Below, piece by piece: positions 37,285-47,692 of a DNA stretch of 64,000 bases (positions are counted from its first letter, which is position 1; each line of letters opens with the position of its first letter). The notes under the pieces are model-generated. The model saw only the letters and a program-made list of their open reading frames with translations. It did no database searches and had not been told where the DNA came from. The translations under genes and the position numbers were made by a program. The stretch comes from Sphagnum compactum (taxonomy: Eukaryota; Bryophyta; Sphagnopsida; Sphagnales). The stretch spans positions 7,374,875-7,438,874 of the forward strand of contig OZ234495.1 of assembly GCA_965153455.1 (NCBI GenBank), in the 5' to 3' direction.

Positions 37285-37303
37285 CCCCCCCCCCCCCCCC
37301 CCC
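37285..37303 (+). repeat. Poly-C tract
   Basis: An uninterrupted run of 19 C followed by TCTCCCCC. Its length is unreliable in any assembly. Confidence 0.9.
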
Positions 37304-37450
37304 TCTCCCCCACCACACACAGAACTTCAGTTTGTAAGACGCTTTAGCAAACCCCTAGAGCCAATGAAGATATTGTTGTACTACCCATTGGAGTTAGAGC
37401 CTGCACACAGCAGGCGCATTCATTCATGTACCCAATATGAAGAAAATTAC

Positions 37451-37460
37451 ATATATATAT
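37451..37460 (+). promoter_or_regulatory. Possible TATA box
   Basis: ATATATATAT lies about 115 bp upstream of the ATG at 37575, at the left edge of the CpG-rich core. It is compatible with a plant TATA box, but such words are frequent in AT-rich DNA. Confidence 0.2.
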
Positions 37461-37574
37461 GGCTAGGTATTTCAAAAAATTGCATGTACATCCTAAGTTC
37501 CAATAATTCTAAAAGGTATTGAAGCTGGAAAAAGGAAAAAAATTCACGAACTTTTATTTGGCGAAAAAGCGCTG

Positions 37575-37859
37575 ATGTCGGGGACTTCGGAGACAGGAGC
37601 GCAGCGTCGGATCTGGGGCCCGGCCAGCCGGCGGAGCTTAGGAAACCGAGGAGTTTCCGGCAGGCAGGGCGGTTGCTTGCTTCCAGGAGGGGGGGCGACG
37701 CAAATACCACGTCCTCTGTTGCCGGGCCCAGACATGAGCCAGACGGAGGCAGCGCAAAAACCAACCGACATCCGCAACCCGGTGGTTGTGTCGGACCGGG
37801 TCGTCTCATGGAGTGAGCTCGCCTGCGCGCTCCACGACCGTCACTCCAAACGCCATTGA
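37575..37859 (+). CDS. Hypothetical 94-residue frame or first exon
   Basis: An unrecognised open frame in the most CpG-rich part of the window. It begins with MSGTSETGAQRR, is rich in Arg, Gly and Ser at the N-terminus, and ends in CALHDRHSKRH before TGA. An internal Met occurs at MSQTEAAQKP. A minus-strand frame across the same bases (37447-37995, 182 codons) is also open, as expected in GC-rich DNA, so strand is uncertain. No domain, signal peptide or membrane segment is evident. A TATA-like run lies about 115 bp upstream. It could be a small gene, a first exon read past its splice donor, or chance. Confidence 0.2.
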   Translation: MSGTSETGAQRRIWGPASRRSLGNRGVSGRQGGCLLPGGGATQIPRPLLPGPDMSQTEAAQKPTDIRNPVVVSDRVVSWSELACALHDRHSKRH

Positions 37860-38160
37860 CGGAGTGTATGCCAAGTAAATATGGAGAAAAGGCCGAATTC
37901 AAGGAAGTCTCAAAAGCGATTTCTCCGCCAAAGACTGCCTCACGTAGCCTCACACAAATCGATCTTCTCCTCACATCTGAACATGCTATATTCATGCCTC
38001 ATCTTTTTGTACGTCGGAGTGAAAGTGGGGTACTTTTGTACGTAGATATGTCAAAAACGTATTATGTACTCAGGTGTTATTTTTGTGTGTGCACCTGCCT
38101 CGGTAGGATTGATTTGTGTGCCGAGTGCTCCTGAATACTTGTGTGTGCGCGCACTGTGTG

Positions 38161-41100
38161 TTTCTTTTCCAATTTTGTAATGTAACCCCAACAGTGTTAT
38201 TTTAGGAATTCCTGTTTGTAGCTAAAGTGACCATCATTCATTCTGAAGAAGATCTAGAAAGAGTGGCAATCGTCCCTAAAGATTTGGCTATAAACTACAA
38301 ATAAACTACAAATCTTTAATCATCCTTCTACATGTACCTCGTGTCAATTTTTGTTTTTTTATCCCCTCACTTCTGGGGAATGCAAAACATTCAAAATCAC
38401 TTTTGACATTTTGGTGATATATCACCCATAAAGAAAAGGCTGAACCCCAGTGGTGATTGATCATCCATAAGATGATTTAGCCAAATTTGGCTAAACAACA
38501 TATGAAAGTAAAAAATAAAATCAAGCATCCTTTTGTGTTGTTGGCTACCTATTGGAACCTGATGTCGGTGAACTGGTGATACTTTTTTGCAGCTTAAACA
38601 TGGGATGCAAAAATTGTGAGTCCTGCTTTTTATTTTTGGTGCAAATTTTTGCATCCTGGCAACCAAACCCTGGTGGAGGTGCAAATGGTACAAAGAACCG
38701 TTTTTGGAAAATAAATAAATAAATGGACCCAAGTCATCACATTTATGAGGAAAAAAATTTGAAGTTGCAATATTTAGATCATAGGTTCTCATATGTTGCA
38801 AAAATATAGGAGGAATCCTAATTTTTTCTACTTTCCCTTTTGTTAAAATTTTTGGCTAAGTCCTCTGGTGGATGATGGCCAACCGACCACCCTGACAAAT
38901 TTGGAGGGGGAAAAAAAAAAGGAAAAAAAACCTCACTCTATTCCTGCTCCCTTGGAAAGAGGCACCCTTATGAGTAGCTTCTTCTCTCACTTAACCTGGT
39001 ACCCAATCAACCATCCCAATCATTCAGCAATATATAGATCCATTTGAGTTGGGCGGTGGACTCACAACTTTTACTAGTATATAACTTATCTATCTATATT
39101 TTGTCAACGAACCTGCCTCCACAAATGTAAATAACAGACTAGTATTCAGATCATACAACTTTTAGTCAATTGGGTAATTGAACCAAACTGAACGACAAAC
39201 TCGTGTTGAGCTCAAACTTGTGTCAGCATGAACTGAAAGTAAGCACACATTGCTCCAATTTCAACACCCCAGTCCCCCCAAAAAAAGAAAAAAAGAAAGG
39301 TCTACTACTGCCATTGATCATCGCTTGCAATCTCCTAAAGAATTTGGGCCCAAGTGATAGATAGCGAGCTTTTACATGTTGCAATGTCCTAAAGGTGCTA
39401 GGTGGTATTATGTATGCTCTCTTGCTCTTCTAAAGAAAGATAGGAATATTTAAACATGCATTTCATGTCAAGAACATTCACTGATTAGAAACTTTTGGGT
39501 AAAATAACTTTCAGAAATTTCTAAAGATTCTTTCCACAATAATTAATCTAACTGGTGCAATCAATCCAGTTCATATAGTCACTTTGAAGTTTGAACTTTA
39601 GATGGCTTTTTTAATCTTTTCATCAACTGGGGCAATATCATTCAATAGTGAAATCAGCTTTATCTTTTTGCATCCAATACTATCCTTGTCAATAGTTGTG
39701 AAGCTTCTGTCCATAAAAGATCATCAAAATAGGGAGCCCAAAACAACAATTGTGGATTTTCACAACTATCTCATTAGTGAGAATAATGTATGATAATAAC
39801 AATCACGTCACAAAACATTCTTTGATGCAGCATAACATGGTTGTCTCAAGTGTCACTCAAATCGTTTCAATTCACCTTCAAATCCATAATGGCCATAAAT
39901 CATAATGGAACAAGGAACATTTTCTCATTTGCTATGTCAAAATTATCCCAGTATGGTTTCTAATGGATTGTAAAATTGTTCTCCTCCAACAACAATTATG
40001 TTACTAGCTTTTAGATGGGCTTGTAATTCTTGGGTATTAAATCACAATACTTGACTTGCTTGCTTTATTTATTGAGTTCAAAACTATTTTCTATCAATTA
40101 CTTGCTCCTTTAGTCAAAATCATGTTTGTGACTCAAACCTTAACATACACCATCTTTAGATCATTGTACGAACAAATGGGGTCAATTATGTTTACAAAAG
40201 ATTATTTAAGCTTCCTATCTTGATGTTTGAAAACTTGCTCAGTGAAATGACAAGGTAGGGAAGGCTTTTCATGTCACCATGTTTAGCAACCATAAGACAA
40301 CACATATTTGATATTTTGGAGTATTGCCATATCATGGTAAATTTTTTAATTTTTTAAATAAACCACTCTTTAAAATTGATTTCAATGTTTTAAGGTATAT
40401 TTCTTTGAAAGGATAACAATTCTACTAACTTTACGAAGTATAGAGTTGAATTTGCATATAAACTACAATATTGAACATATAATGTGTTCAAAAAGTTTGT
40501 CATCTTCCCATGTAGTCATGAATTATGATGACACAAGATTGATAATTCATGATCAATTAAATTATCATGATGTGATTTCTTTATTTGAACAAAACATGGA
40601 TATGTTTGTTTTACTTTGTTGGATGTTCCAACATCATGTGTTCATTAGGAAAATTAGCCTTTAAATTATGCATTTGTAGATTTGAAGCTCTAGGGGTTTG
40701 TTCTTATTGTTCAAAAAACAAAAATCTAACAAAATAATTAAAGGCAAACTTTCAAAAACCTTTTATTAAATGATTAATTTTTGGTGGAAAGTTGAACATT
40801 GGGTCTAAACATGTTATATAAGTGGCTTGATTGTACATTGGCAATTAGTTACATGCCCAACCAAAAATATTGTTGGAATTTTATGGAAAAGGAAACCAAT
40901 TGGTGCTATTAGGGATGGGTCAATTTTTTTGAAGCAAACCCCAAAATATTACATTAAATGTCAAAGCATAGAATGTACATAAGATGGACCAATCATTCCC
41001 TTTTCTAAACCTAATGTTTATCATCATGTGGTGGTTGCATAACCTTACATGTCTCATTAGATAGTAGAATAGACAACTCCAAGGAAACATCTACATCCAA

Positions 41101-41879
41101 AGCCTTTTAAAAAAGTATAGTTAATTAAGGTGGTAGGATTAATTGAAATTGGTCTAATTATTTCAAAAAAGTTGTAACTTTGAATGTTGTATTCAAGTTT
41201 TATTTTCAACAAATAAATTCATTTGAAAATGAAAGATGTTACAATTGAAAACGCACACCTTTTACATTAGTTTTTTGTATTAAATTTAATTATATTTTCA
41301 ATCATAATGCACATTGGACAAAAATGATTTCAATCATAACAAACCAATCATTTTATACACAAACTTGATTAAGTTTATGTCAACTAAAATGACTAAGTTT
41401 GAAGTCATTAAGATGATTAATTGTTAATTGATATGGTTAGATTAATTCATTTTTTATACTTTTCAAATAATTTAATAAAAGAAGATTTTCTTTTTGTATT
41501 GAACTACAAACATTGGGTTGAAAACATGACATGTCCTCACCTTAGACCTGCTACCAATACCCAAAAGAAAGGTTTTTTCCCCTTTATAGTTAGTTATTAA
41601 TAAATTGTTGAACTTGTGACATATCATTGAAACATCGGCTTGACATATGTGTAATTACCATTATTATTTCTTACAAGATCAACTTAATTATTTTTAGTCA
41701 TGATGATAATATGTTCAAAATGAAATTTGAAGCTTCACTTCTTTGACCACAATCCAAGACCTGTATTAATGACGATGGTTGTTATCGCAAAATATATAAA
41801 TTAACACACAATTTTTTTGAACTTCATTTATTATAACCTTATTATTCAATTAGTTATTTTCATAATAAATTGATTACAC
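38161..41879. other. AT-rich unassigned sequence
   Basis: Apart from repeat R copy 3 there is no recognisable gene. The plus-strand frame 40446-40664 and the minus-strand frame 38397-38801 (which covers repeat R) are not supported as genes. Confidence 0.5.
38430..38565. repeat. Dispersed repeat R, diverged copy 3
   Basis: Shares AGTGGTGATTGATCATCCAT, CCAAATTTGG, ATGAAAGTA and ATCAAGCATCCTTT with 3985-4125 and 11214-11360 in the same order, with more substitutions and indels. Confidence 0.5.
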
Positions 41880-42626
41880 GTGTATTTAATTTAATTACTT
41901 AATATAATAATTGTTTAATTTCACAATTACATTGAAATTTATAATGTCTTTTAATTAAGGTACTATATATTATTCGAAACATTTAATTCAAAATTTTTAA
42001 TGTGATTTTCTTAATTAAATAAGTTGGGTCTTAAATTAAAGTATATATATTTAATTTGAGCTAATTTATTCCAATTATAAATTTAATTATAAATGATATT
42101 TTTTTCAATTCCAAATGTTTTTAAAAATTTATTAAAATTTAAATTTGGGGCATAAATACAAGTATAAAATTTTATAAAATTTTATTTAAAAATATCACAA
42201 TGAAATTAATTTCATTTTTATTATACATTAATTTGAAAACGTATTCCAAAAACCTTAATGTAGTGTATTTTATTATAATAAGGTTATATAATGAAATTAA
42301 TGAATGTCGTTAATTCATGTTTGATACCACGTTTGAACTATGCACCCTTGTTTTAGTAATTAAATTCAAAAATAAATAAATAACATTTAATTTTTAAAAA
42401 TATTGCCACTTCATCAAAAGTAACATTATAATCACAATGTGTCATTTTTGGATGATTAATTTTAATCATATTCACCAGTTGTATAAAATGATGTTCAATT
42501 GACTAGATAGTTTTTCTCAATCAAAATGAACATACCTAGTTTTCATGTTAGTCAAATTGGACACAATCATTAATTTAAAACTAGTTACTTTGGTTTTTTA
42601 CATTGAACTTAGTTAAAATGCTACTA
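41880..42626 (-). repeat. AT-rich dispersed repeat T, copy B
   Basis: Reverse-complement relative of 17716-18600, with shared blocks such as GATTAAAATTAATCATC and AACTATCTAGTCAA. It is cut by the pogo-like element at the TA 42625-42626; about 40 bp of further similarity to copy A resumes after 44976. Confidence 0.55.
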
Positions 42627-42643
42627 CAGTAGAACCTCTATAA
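42627..42643 (+). repeat. pogo-like left TIR
   Basis: CAGTAGAACCTCTATAA, perfectly complementary to 44960-44976 and preceded by the TA target duplicate. Confidence 0.95.
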
Positions 42644-42661
42644 ACTGATCCCCCCAAATTT

Positions 42662-42697
42662 TATAACCTTTCAAATTTTATCACTCCGGCCCGGTCC
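42662..42697 (+). repeat. Subterminal direct repeat, left
   Basis: A 36-bp segment beginning TATAACCTTTCAAATTTTAT matches 44911-44946 at 29 of 36 positions in the same orientation, both ending in CGGTCC. The shared TTTATCACT core also appears inverted near the right tip (44951-44959). It is a likely transposase-binding subterminal site. Confidence 0.75.
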
Positions 42698-42793
42698 ATC
42701 AATGGGACCAGGCAAAAATTTTATATTCTTATAACTTATCACTTTTCGTCTTTCCCGACAATTTTATAATTTTATAATTCGTTTATTTCTCGA

Positions 42794-44377
42794 TTAGTTA
42801 TGGTGGAAATAGCTAGTGATAGGCCTCTGTTTAAAACTATTCTGGTGGAGATGGCGTACTCTGTCATTCATCTTCACAATCGAGTCAACAAAAGCAGGAT
42901 AGTTGTCCTTTTGCTGTGTCCAGAAGAGCTGGAGCTTGGAAAGCATCTCCGATGCCTCCCCCGATGTGACCACCGGAAGCTCCTGGCTGTCGTCGTCATC
43001 GTCATTGTCCGCGGGCAACGGCGATGGCTAGAATTGCTCGATGATAGCCTCTGTAATGTCATCGTCGGTGGGCACGCTGGCAATTGTCTCCTCGTCAGGA
43101 TAGTTGAGAAGGTTGCGGATTTCCATGGGGTTGCGATAGTGGAACTGACGAATCTGCTCTTCCAGTTCAGCGACCAGTTCAGCGGGGGGTTCGATTTCCT
43201 GGGTGGCGGTCGCATCTGAACAGAGTTGACAGTGCTGGAAACAGTTCTTGATGGTCTTTGACTGGACATCTTGCTTCCAGGCTGCGATGGCGTTTTGGAT
43301 GCCGTCAAGGAGGTTGATCTTCTCCGGGTCTGCGACGCTGCTTTCAATCCTTGACAGCAGTTGGTTGTTGAATCGACGGCGGTAATAGGCCTTGAATGTG
43401 CGAATGATTCCAGCATCGCACGGCTGAATTTTCGAGGTGGTGTTTGGCGGCAGGTAGAGCAATGTTGTGTTCCTCAGTTGAATGTTGAACTTCTCTAGAT
43501 CGGCGTCTTTGATGTGCGCACTGCAATTGTCGAGGAGCAGTATCACCTTCCGTCCATCCATGCGCCGATCAAAAGCCGTTAACCATAGTTTGAAGACGTT
43601 CTGTGTCATCCAGGCATTTTTGTTGGCGTGGTACTTGCAGTCGAGGTTGTCGATGTTGATGTTCTTGAAGCAGCGGGGGCGAAATGACTTGCTGATGATC
43701 CAGAGTGGCAGTTTGTCAGACCCGTCAGCGTTGCAGCATACAGTGATGGTGATGCGCTCCTTGTTTTGCTTGCGGCCTTCGAGCTGTCTGGTGGCAAGCG
43801 AGTTGTCGGCTTGCATACGGTAGAAAAGCCCAGTTTCGTCCATGTTGTATATGTCAGCAAGTGCATACTGGTCCAGGATTGTGCGGATGCGTGGCAGGGA
43901 CTCCTCGATGATCTCCGTGTCCACAGCACCACTCTCGCCAAATCGACGGTGCGACCGTATCTGATGCCGTTGCTTGAATTTGGCCAGCCATCCGCTCGAG
44001 AACTCGAATTTTGGCGCGTCAGGATGCAGCCTCTCCAGGAATTGGGCAGCCTTCTGGCGGATCATCTCCCCACTAATGTTGATATTAGCCTGGTACGCCT
44101 CCACCCACTGCGCCAAGGCTTCATCCACATCCTGATACATGACCGGTCGCCGGGTTTTGGTGTTCCCATTTACAGTTTCCTCCCGTGCCAGCAGCTCCGC
44201 CGAACGCTGCAGAGTGTTGCTGATTGTTGCCTGCGTCACCGTCACCTGGTGAATCTCCTCCAACCACTTCACCAGGGCCCTTTGACTGAGGGCTGGGTTG
44301 TCCCTCTTATATCAACAGAGGGCAATGCGCAGGGACTCCGTCAGATGGCTGCGGGCTGGTTTGGGGGACTTTGCCAT
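42794..44377 (-). pseudogene. pogo/Tigger-like transposase with two in-frame stops
   Basis: From ATG 44377 to TAA 42794 one frame of 527 residues runs without frameshift, broken only by TGA at codon 22 (44312-44314) and TAG at codon 450 (43028-43030). Residues about 9-60 form a psq/CENP-B-type N-terminal helix-turn-helix. Residues 83-140 form a second, Tc5-type HTH (DVDEALAQWVEAY ... SGWLAKFKQRH). The DDE endonuclease follows with Asp180 (NMDETGLF), Asp283 (LLLDNCSAH) and Asp321 (IQPCDAGI), and 37 residues separate the last two. After an acidic linker (NDDDDD), the C-terminus carries QRPITSYF (517-524), a PCNA-interacting-peptide consensus. The protein cuts and joins the element at TA sites in the nucleus. 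Both stops could arise by one C-to-T change. The copy is probably non-autonomous but only lightly damaged. Confidence 0.93.
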
Positions 44378-44910
44378 TGTTGGTTGCTGGTGAAGAAAAA
44401 AAAGGGTCCTGCCCTACTTTTATGCACAAGCAGTGTAACAAAGTCGATCTACAAGTCTTTGTATTCGCTCGACAACTGAGCTACATACTGTATCTGGGGA
44501 TACAGTTCAAAGCAGAAACTAGTCGTTCATCGATTTTCCAGAATGTTCCCTGATGTTCCGTCCCTACCGATTCATGTGGATCTGACCAGATTAATCAAGT
44601 ACTGTATCGACAAGAAGGCTCCAGAACGTTCCGTGACTTTCCAAGGGGTCTCCGCGACCTTCTGCAGAGTGTAGCTCAGATCTGTACCGTGTATATCTAG
44701 TTTAGGGCAAAGTGTGAAGTGCGCTGGAGGGACAATACTCCGGTTACAAGCAGGTTCGGAAAAAAAGTGTTGGACTTCAAATGTTTTTCACCCTTTTTCT
44801 CTGCCAAAGACGGGTTGCCTTGATGATCAAAAATGCAAAGAAAATGGGAAAAAAGAGCAGCCTGCAACTTTTAAACCCTGCGCTTCACAGTTCCAAACTC
44901 TCCCATAACT
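44378..44910 (-). promoter_or_regulatory. 5' region of the pogo-like element
   Basis: About 530 bp between the transposase ATG and the right subterminal repeat. It is expected to hold the element's promoter, but no confident TATA box was placed. It contains a perfect 8-bp-stem hairpin, ACTGTATC-TGGG-GATACAGT, at 44487-44506, and GC-rich TTCCG/GTTCC words. Confidence 0.5.
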
Positions 44911-44946
44911 TATAACCTCTCAAACTTTATCACTGGCTGCCGGTCC
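44911..44946 (+). repeat. Subterminal direct repeat, right
   Basis: Partner of 42662-42697, beginning TATAACCTCTCAAACTTTAT. It is in direct rather than inverted orientation, so the two ends of the element are not equivalent here. Confidence 0.75.
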
Positions 44947-44959
44947 CTAGGTGATAAAA

Positions 44960-44976
44960 TTATAGAGGTTCTACTG
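44960..44976 (-). repeat. pogo-like right TIR
   Basis: TTATAGAGGTTCTACTG, perfect inverted complement of 42627-42643, followed by TA at 44977-44978. Confidence 0.95.
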
Positions 44977-44978
44977 TA

Positions 44979-47692
44979 GCACAAAAATTATGGTTTTGTA
45001 ATAGTTGCATGACATTGTGCATAAGTTATAGATTCAAATAATACAATTGTTCAATTTTTGTCCCAAAGCAAAACATTCACCACATAAATATGTTGAATTG
45101 AATTGGAGATGTCAATTCATGTTTATTTTGTTGTTGTATCCTAGACTTAGAAAAATATATATAAATTGCCAGACTTTTGTAAGCTTTGAGAATATGACTT
45201 GCAAATTAATGATAATTATATTTTATGTTCACAAAGTGTTAACACCACACATATCCCCAATGCATGGGGACTAACTTTCAAAACACAACACATTTGCATA
45301 GTGTTTAATAACAACATTAATTAACCACCTCATGTGGTTAATCATGATAAAGTTTTATTCAACAAATTACGTGTACACAAATAGTCTTATTTCTTGTCAA
45401 TGAAAGCAACTTGGAGCTTGAAATATCCTTGATAATGGGAAAATTATTTGTAAGTTTTCTACCTTTGTGATTTTTTTTTTTTTTAAAAGACAAATATCTT
45501 TACATGAACAATGACCCATCAGATTGCATACAAATATATTTTGATAGGTCTAGTGAATCATCAAATAATCTAGTAAACATATATAATGGTAGTATGTAAG
45601 TTTGACCTTCATGAGGAGACATCATTCAATTGATAGGTGATATAAATTTATGCCCTTATACTTAATTTACCTATCTCAAACCATTATGTTTACCTTCTAA
45701 CTAAGATACTGAAACTAATAACTTGGCATGCATTTATCTAATATCACATGTGTGGTGCAACTTAGGAACCTCACATTTGAATATGATGACCATGTCAATT
45801 GGTCATGGATCCTATTATATCAAGAAACGAAATCTTGATTATTTATGGTGCATACTTTTAAGCAACAACTTGTTTTTTATCATTAAACGATGCCTACATC
45901 AAACATCATCAGCAAATCTCCATCATGCAACTATTCCGTTTTTAGTTATAAGCAAGTTTCATGAACTCATTCTAGATACTTAATAAATTTTGTTTGATTT
46001 TTTTTAGACTCACCCAATGAAGTTTCATCATATTGATAATTCACAAGGTCTTAATTTCAATTCAATAAATAAAACCATGGCAATTTCATATTCCTAATGA
46101 AAGTTATGACCTTATTATTAGATTTATATGTAGAAGTATGCATCTATGTGGCATGGTGGATTTTTTTCCCGAACACACATGTTAGCCATGATCAAACACA
46201 ATCTACATATTCCAAGGTGCATTCATAGTCTTAAGAGTCACCTAAAGGTGTGGACACTACTTAAAACTACAATTTTGTATTTTAAAAAAAACACAAAAGG
46301 AACACAAAAATTTGAATTGTCAATTAAAAATAATAAACCCATTAATTGAAAAATTTAAATGCTCAAAATTTAATACAAATTGATCATGTTTCAAAAGTGA
46401 TAAAACATTCAAAAATTTAGGATATATAGTCATTTTTTTTAAAAAAAATCTTTATCAAATGTGCACCATTCCTTGTCAAAATTGAAAGGATCCTAATATT
46501 GATGATTCAAATAGTGAAAGGAGTTGAAACTGATAAAACTAATTTTTACAACACACTTGAATTTTTTTTGGCTCATGTTTGTTTTTGGCCTTGGAAATCA
46601 TGATTTTTAGAAATATATCTTGAAAAACATTATAATCATTTTATGTGATAAAAAAAATGGAGTCATAATGTACATGATGTATGATCAAGTTATAATTTAA
46701 AAATATATAAATTTAACACATAGTTGTAAATTGGATGTGAAAAATGAAAAAAATTATGATAATACGCCAACATATGAATGCCACTTGTCACGTGCAGTCC
46801 TTGAAAAAGGTCCTTTAACCTTAGTGCCATTGGCTTTTAAGATTGTGAATGCACCTTTCACTAGAACATTAATGTTTGAATTCAAAGGAATGATGTGTTT
46901 GATTTCCAATTGTGCCATAAATATTCCATCACATTGCTTATGAATGAGGTCATTTAATAAAAAAATTCATACAAAATTTTCATTATTGGTGGTTTAATCA
47001 TAATTTTCATAATTTGTATTTTAATAGATTTGTGAGGCAATATGCCAACAATACTATTGCGTAATGCCCTCTTTTGGTTGTGTCAAGGTCCTAAAGGAGG
47101 TTACGTTTACAATGCACAATGCATTGTAAACTTCCTTGCACATGCCCAACATGTCATACCCACCACCCACATGTAAAAAAATTCTATGAATTGAATGATA
47201 TAACATATGCGACGGGAAGATATTTGTATTATTGTTTTGTGATTCACTATATTTAAACAATGTGTAAAGTATTAAAATGTTCAAATTTTGAAAATTGCAT
47301 GGTTCTAGTTATAATAATTCAACGCCAAAAATGAATGTCGCACATTACACATCCCAACTCTTGTAATAGTTGCACATGCAAATCTCACTATAGTTTTTGC
47401 CAACAACAACCAATTTACAAAATATTTTCAATAATGAACTATTTATCAAAATGTGTGCCATTAAACACATTTTGAAACTTCAACAACTACAATTAATATT
47501 AATTCCATTTCCTCAAACATTATGTAATTATTCTCATTTTAAATGATATTTTATTTACACATAGTACATGGGATAGTCTTCGAGACAATGTGATCCCAAA
47601 ACATTCCTTTCGCTAAAAATGAACCCCAATTTGAGTTTTAATGTGTTTCAAGTTCCTTCAATTATTTGAACATTCAAAAAGTATAATCATTG
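44979..47692. other. AT-rich unassigned sequence
   Basis: The first 40 bp or so are the remainder of repeat T copy B. Beyond this no gene or known element was recognised; the open frames are short and AT-driven. Confidence 0.5.

Larger units (their letters stand above)
36181..38160. other. GC- and CpG-rich island
   Basis: A roughly 2-kb segment far richer in GC and CpG than its flanks, most extreme at 37560-37960. CCAAT (in GTCCAATCAGG, about 36409), a CCACATGGC word and a TATA-like run occur on the plus strand. It may be the 5' region of a single-copy gene or foreign or recently inserted DNA. Apart from the low-confidence small frame at 37575-37859, no gene is called. Confidence 0.45.
42627..44976 (-). 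mobile_element. pogo/Tigger-like DNA transposon, complete ends
   Basis: A 2350-bp element bounded by the perfect 17-bp inverted repeat CAGTAGAACCTCTATAA, with TA on both sides (42625-42626 and 44977-44978), the target of IS630/Tc1/mariner elements. The termini resemble those I recall for the plant pogo-like Lemi1/Emigrant group (CAGTAAAACCTCTATAA). It contains one transposase gene on the minus strand. It is much richer in GC and CpG than its surroundings, and its structure is otherwise unbroken, suggesting a fairly recent arrival. Related copies elsewhere in the genome cannot be seen from this window. Confidence 0.93.

Noticed and set aside
37447-37995. 182-codon minus frame in the CpG island
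   Set aside because: It is open mainly because GC-rich DNA has few stops, and it overlaps a plus-strand frame with equal claim. No domain, no supported start.
42874-43941. Other minus-strand frames (180, 111 and 60 codons) inside the transposase
   Set aside because: They are shifted frames within the same GC-rich coding sequence and contain none of the transposase motifs.
43482-44479. Plus-strand frames of 113 and 237 codons across the pogo-like gene
   Set aside because: They are antisense shadows of the transposase, which has clear domains and catalytic motifs on the minus strand.
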